Below, in pieces: positions 59,801-64,000 of a DNA stretch of 64,000 nt. Position 1 is the first letter of the stretch, and the number at the start of each line of letters is the position of its first letter. A program made the translations under genes and the position numbers. The stretch is from Siderastrea siderea (Eukaryota > Cnidaria > Anthozoa > Scleractinia > Rhizangiidae), in NCBI GenBank assembly GCA_964030785.1, contig OZ034971.1, positions 42,043,304-42,107,303 on the forward strand, in the 5' to 3' direction. Below the pieces are notes generated by a model. That model searched no databases. It was not told the DNA's origin and was given only the letters and a program-made list of their open reading frames with translations.

Positions 59801-62800
59801 ATTGCTAGTAATAACTTTGTTAAAGTAGTGGGTGTCTCTGGTACAAGGATAGGTTTTTAATATTGCTGTTGATAGCTAGCAAGGTACCTCTATACCACAG
59901 CCCTGTAGCGTGAAATCAGACACAGTGACCCCCTCTTTTTATTTTATTATTTCATTGTACTAGGTGTAATTAATAACTGTGCAAAATTTAAACAAATTCT
60001 CATTACAACTTCTTTTTTGATGGAATCACCTTAAGGGTTAATTACAGACCCCTCCATAGTATAGATACCTATCAAAATTTTTGACATTTTAGTTGGGAGT
60101 TGGAGAGTTCAAATCCATAGATATACGTGTACACTGTAATCTAGTTTTACAATGTTGCACCTCAGACAATCTTACCCCTTCCGTAACTGTTATTGCATTC
60201 TTGTACGTGTGTTCTAAACATTTTCAACTTCTTATTATCAGCCTGTTTTGCTCCTTACTCCTGGTCCTCCCAAGCAACTTTCACTTGCATTAAACAAGAC
60301 TCCTGTCACACCACTCCATGGAAAAAGAAAACATTCATCTGATCAGGTACATGTACTTCTTTATTAACCAGAACATGTGCTTTGAATTCTGTGGCAAGTG
60401 TACGAAACAGCAAGTCTTAAAGTTATTATTGTTAAGAAGGTAGTTTAGCAGGAAACTGTAGTATACATGTATGTCCCAGGTATTTTATGAGTCAGTTGTC
60501 ATTTCTAAAATCCAGTACTCCAGGTACTCCAGCAGCCAGCTTTTTTGGCTTCCAAATACAGTGAAGATGGCTTCCACTCAGAGTTTGAAAGTAGCTAAAA
60601 GACAATAGGCATAGAATTTCTTTAGCTTATGGCTGGCTACTTTCCCTGTGAAGCTGACTTCTTCAAAGCCTAGTGACCGCCCTGATACCTGTCATCTGTC
60701 CCAATGCGTTGTTAACACATTTTACAATGCATTTGATAGTCGTCTCTTTTCTGAGCAGTACTGTATGTAGTGCAGGCAGTGTATTTGCTCAGACCTTCTC
60801 AAGCCGTTTGAACCTCTCCCTTAGAATCTAAATCTAGAAGATTTTATGGATGAGCATGTAAGTTGTGACAGTTATAATTTGCCTTTCCTTTTTTCTCTGC
60901 AGTCAAGGTTGTCTCTATCCAGCAAGAAAATAAAGAAAATTCCAGAGGTGTGATCACATTTACTACTTTTTCCAGGAAATACTGTTTGGCTGGGAGGATA
61001 CTCATACGTTTTGATGGTTTTAACACAATTCAGGATCTTTTAGGGATTCCTTTTAAGCATCCCATTACTTGTGTTACACTTAACTTTAAATATAGCACTG
61101 GCTCGCACTCTTCAATTACTTCTGCCCTGACCTATCCCCTCACTGCCTGAGCTGGAATCTATAGGGCGCATTAGTGCTTTCGTGTAAATTGTGTCCTGAG
61201 GCAGCATCAAGACCTGACTTCTTCAACATCAATTTGTGTATGGTCATTAATAATTGCAAAAATAGAAAACAAGAACTAACTGGAATAAGAAACATTATAT
61301 TTATTTTGCAAATTATCATTAACAAAGAGGCCCTGAGTCTGATACTAAAATGATAAGGGTGAGTGGAAAGAAAACAAAAAGAAAAAACTATGCTCTCAAG
61401 CTAAAAAAGCCAAGAAGCACTTGCAAAAGCAGAATCAGATATTAGTAGCTCATGTATTGAATGCAACCGGAAATCTGGAAATCTGGAAATCTGTAAGAAA
61501 TCTTTTTCTAGCTACTATGGTACTACACGGGGGCTCGTTGGTGAAGTGGTTAGCGCATTGGACTTCAGATCTGAAGGTTGATGGTTTGACTCCCAGTCCC
61601 TGCCATCATGTCGTTTCTTAGACAAGAAACTTTACCGCATATTGTCTCTCTCCACCCGGGTGTAGAAATGGATACTGGTGACATAATGCTGGGGGTAACC
61701 CTGTGATGGATTGGCATCCCATCCAGGGGGGAGTAGCAATACTCTCAGTTGCTTCATGCCACAGAAACCAGGATAAGCTCTGGCCGTGTGGGCCTCCTCA
61801 ACTCATGTGCGACTTCACCTTACCTACCCTCCCATGGTACTACATGTACAAACACCACAAAATGCATAATTTTGTTTTTTTATTAATCAAATCTAACTAC
61901 ACTAAACTTGTAAATTTTTTATAGACCATAAGTGCTTGAACTGAAAAGCCATCTTTGTTTTAGATCACAAATCAGCCATTGATTAACAAAGTCATGTCAC
62001 CTAATCCGATGCAAAGAAAACTTCTCTACAAGAAGACAGAAATCCCATTTTGTTTGAATGCGTTGAAGGAATTAGCTAAAAGGAATGAGAAAAAGCGGAG
62101 GTAAGAATCTGCAGTATGCTGTATTTCTGACAAGCCATGCAAAAAGCATTTTGAGTTCTCCATTTTATAAACGAGTAATGTTTTTAAGCGGGTTTAGACC
62201 ATTTGAAAACTCTACGGAAAACATTTCGTTTGAGTCTGTTAAATTAAGGAGGGTCACATTTCAATGTTGTACGTTTTTAAGTATCATAACTTATTTTAAA
62301 GGGTTAAGACACCCTCACTTTGTACAGTGTATGTGTAAGAAAGCAATGTTTATCATGATGGGCATCTTGAATGAATGTTAATAGATCAGACAAAAAGAGG
62401 AACCACATTCCATACTCTTTTTAGACGTTAGTGTAGGTTCTTTATAGTAGTTTGACAAATGTGATCATCTGAACACTGAGACAAGATGTCAGCACAGCCA
62501 GCCTCCCTGGTCTTACCAGTTATTTAACCTTTAAAGCCCGAACGTCATCATCCATATTCTCCTCACTGCTCTCTATATACAGGTGTACAACTTGTGATAC
62601 TAGTTTTTAGAATATTTTGGTTTAACTTCAAGACATCTTATCGACGGTGATCATTTCCTTTCTTGTGTCCTGTATGCTTCAGCTTTGCAGTCTATCAACT
62701 GAGCTACTGCAGCCAAGTGATGGTTGATTTTGTAGCCTTAAGGATGAAGCCCAACCCACATCATCAAACACTTCAACCGCTGAGCTGTAACTCTCATTTG

Positions 62801-64000
62801 ATCATTTATTACAGGTCATTGGAGGAAGACACCAATTCAGTGCATTTGATTGGTCGACTTGATCCCTGGGGTGTGTGGCTGTTGAGAAAAGGAACTAAAC
62901 TTGTTTGTGTGAATCAGTACAGGTTAGTTCTACCTTAAACTCACTGAATTGGCCTTTTAAATACTAATATTAGTTTATTCTGCAAAAATGCAACAGTGAC
63001 TTGTCTAGCTACGCTGAGGAAGACGATTTTCCTGTCCACCATGACATCCTTGCGAAAACAGTAGACCTGTTGAAAAATCTGAACTACGGCGAGGTGCTAA
63101 GCAGAACAAGCATGATCTTACCATTTATTTAATGACCCCAGCTGTTGGTCAGGACAGGATTCAAACCTTGGACCTGCCATGATGCAAACAGATGCCTCAT
63201 CAACTAAGCTTACCATACAGCTGTTGTGGGAGGCAGGCTTATTCTGGCCTTACAGAAGGTAGTGAAGTGCCAAAAAACTTCTTTAAAAAGCCAAACGTTT
63301 CGGGCTTAGCCCTTCATCACTGGCAAATGAACGATTTTAAAATTATGCGTGACAACAACCGTTGCGTGAGAGAAAATATATAACGTTTGTTGAAGAAGCA
63401 GAGCACACGCAATGATAGATGCGCACGCGTGTAAGTTTCAAATGAAAGAAAAGTTAATGTTCATCCCGCGTGGTCGCACAGTTCCAAGCCTGAAGATTAG
63501 CCGCATTTCCAGTCTTTTCTGGTGGATGTTATTGCTGGTGCAGAGCTTAATACCACGAGTCTCGGCCTTGTTGCCTTGTCATGCGTGATGGTGAGGTTTG
63601 TATGTGAAGTGATCTTTTTCATTTATTGTGGGTTACCTTGGCCCCTGGTAGGCTCAACCATGCTGGATTGGCCAAGGAGGAGAGGCCTAACAAAGGACTG
63701 CACGTGGCTCTCCTGGTTGGGGAATGGATGAGGGGCCAATCAGCCCACCACACAAAAAACCCCTCCTGGTTACAACACCCTCTGATAAAGGGGTCTTATG
63801 TGCCATGTGGCAGAATGACGGACATTGGTGGTACATGCAAGAAGGTAGCGGGGAGGGGGGGTTCTTTCACTGTAGTCAGACCTTATTGGTTTTGTAATTG
63901 TTTTAATTTGTAAATCAGAGTACAAGAACAATTGCTTTTTCAACGCTTGATGGAATGTCATTCTCTACCCAAAGAAAGAATTAACAATCCCATCACTTTA
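53875..64000 (+). CDS. PMS1: DNA mismatch repair protein PMS1 (partial, 3' end beyond window)
   Basis: Eight exons: 53875-54006, 54644-55336, 57628-58797, 60242-60346, 60903-60947, 61964-62100, 62815-62922 and 63919-64000+. Every junction keeps phase, giving 824 codons to the window edge. PMS1 is a MutL homologue that pairs with MLH1 in the nucleus. The N-terminal ATPase has motif I (Glu27, Asn31 in [13 protein letters not shown]), motif II (DNGCG, 56-60) and motif III (GFRGEAL, 90-96), then a transducer domain (NGRPVN). The opening [20 protein letters not shown] is PMS1-like, not PMS2- or MLH1-like. Residues 310-700 form a long Ser/Asn/Glu-rich linker without the HMG box of vertebrate PMS1, as far as I see. 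The C-terminal domain begins at [17 protein letters not shown] and [20 protein letters not shown]. Exon 5 is only 45 nt and has a weak donor (GTGTGA). Introns are rich in MITEs. Confidence 0.92.
54293..54335 (+). repeat. Poly-C and (CA)n tract in PMS1 intron 1
   Basis: A run of C followed by about a dozen CA dinucleotides with interruptions. Simple repeat in the first intron. Confidence 0.85.
55434..55545 (-). mobile_element. Fragment of the TTAA MITE family, PMS1 intron 2
   Basis: It shares ACTAGTTGGGAGAATTTGTT, a CAAGGCAGTTGAT-like block and TTGGTGATCA.TTCCT..ATTCTTGTGAC with the family copies at 13314-13503 and 42599-42804. Both terminal repeats are missing. Confidence 0.55.
57098..57561. 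mobile_element. TTAA-target MITE, 464 bp, PMS1 intron 2
   Basis: Inverted ends of roughly 30 bp: AGGGGAGGGTTAACAGTTTT against the inverse right end AGGAACAGGTTCACTGCTCG, with TTAA on both sides (57094-57097, 57562-57565). No coding frame. Sequence unlike the other two TTAA families, apart from a GCGCATG motif. Confidence 0.65.
59186..60037. mobile_element. TTAA MITE (small family), interrupted by a second element
   Basis: The ends CCCTTAAAGCCCC (59186) and GGGGCTTAA...GGG are exact inverses once the inner element is ignored. TTAA flanks at 59182-59185 and 60038-60041. It belongs to the family of 42599-42804 (shared GGAGAATTTGT and TCTCCTCAT.AT blocks). The right terminal repeat has been split at its internal TTAA by the element at 59384-60030. 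Confidence 0.75.
59384..60030. mobile_element. Nested TTAA MITE, 647 bp
   Basis: Inverted ends GGTGATTCCATTCAA and TTTTGATGGAATCACC are flanked by TTAA (59380-59383 and 60031-60034). It sits in the right terminal repeat of the outer MITE. It is the same family as 413-1060 (shared TGCGCATCCTT, CTGCGCA and CGGTGACCCCA blocks, equal length). Confidence 0.75.
61530..61835 (+). mobile_element. tRNA-derived SINE with intact head, PMS1 intron 5
   Basis: The head has A box TGGTGAAGTGG (61539-61549) and B box GGTTTGACTCC (61583-61593), which fit the pol III consensus with one change in the B box. The body (TTAGACAAGAAACTTTACCG, CTCTCCACCCGGG, GGGGGTAACCCTGTGATGGA, CCCATCCAGGGGGGAGTAGC) is shared with 19705-19925. 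The 3' limit is approximate. Confidence 0.75.
62528..62690. mobile_element. TTAA MITE fragment, right end lost, PMS1 intron 6
   Basis: It opens with TTAA (62524-62527) then CCTTTAAAGCCCG, followed by family blocks (TATTCTCCTCACTG, GGTGATCATTTCCTTTCTTG). No right terminal repeat is seen. Confidence 0.55.

Overview
The window looks like nuclear DNA from a cnidarian, most likely an anthozoan such as a stony coral. The basis is AT-rich sequence, intron-containing genes with GT-AG splice sites, many short inverted-repeat transposons and tRNA-derived SINEs, and secreted cysteine-rich and signal-peptide/acidic/cationic precursor genes of a cnidarian kind. No tools were run. Gene models were built by hand by joining open frames at splice sites and checking that the reading phase closes.

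Layout. 1-13 kb: two paralogous minus-strand genes for small secreted precursors (signal peptide, acidic propiece, arginine-rich C-terminus; arminin-like in architecture). The copy at 1640-3904 is intact. The copy at 11725-12662 is frameshifted. 13-18 kb: intergenic, with several miniature inverted-repeat elements. 18257-25020 (minus): a complete five-exon M28-family glutamate carboxypeptidase II (FOLH1/NAALADase-like) gene of 756 codons with all zinc ligands. 27228-28178 (plus): a rhodopsin-family GPCR pseudogene with two frameshifts. 28-31 kb: intergenic with repeats. 31.37-43.63 kb: a head-to-tail segmental duplication. Each unit carries a three-exon gene for a secreted 14-cysteine protein with a CxxHDxCC motif resembling the phospholipase A2 active site. 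The second unit is broken by a 22-bp deletion, and the units differ by element insertions. A diverged third family member follows at 44736-46616. 48333-53084 (minus): a complete three-exon SAXO (stabilizer of axonemal microtubules) gene of 493 codons. 53875 to the window end (plus): a PMS1 mismatch-repair gene, eight exons seen, 3' end outside the window. SAXO and PMS1 are divergent, with about 790 bp between their start codons.

The genes do not form one pathway. Two groups suggest secreted effector families evolving by local duplication and decay: the precursor pair and the CxxHDxCC trio. GCPII, SAXO and PMS1 are conserved animal housekeeping or ciliary genes. Much of the remaining DNA is non-autonomous transposon sequence, including a TTAA-target (piggyBac-like) family with one element nested inside the terminal repeat of another, TA-target elements and SINEs.
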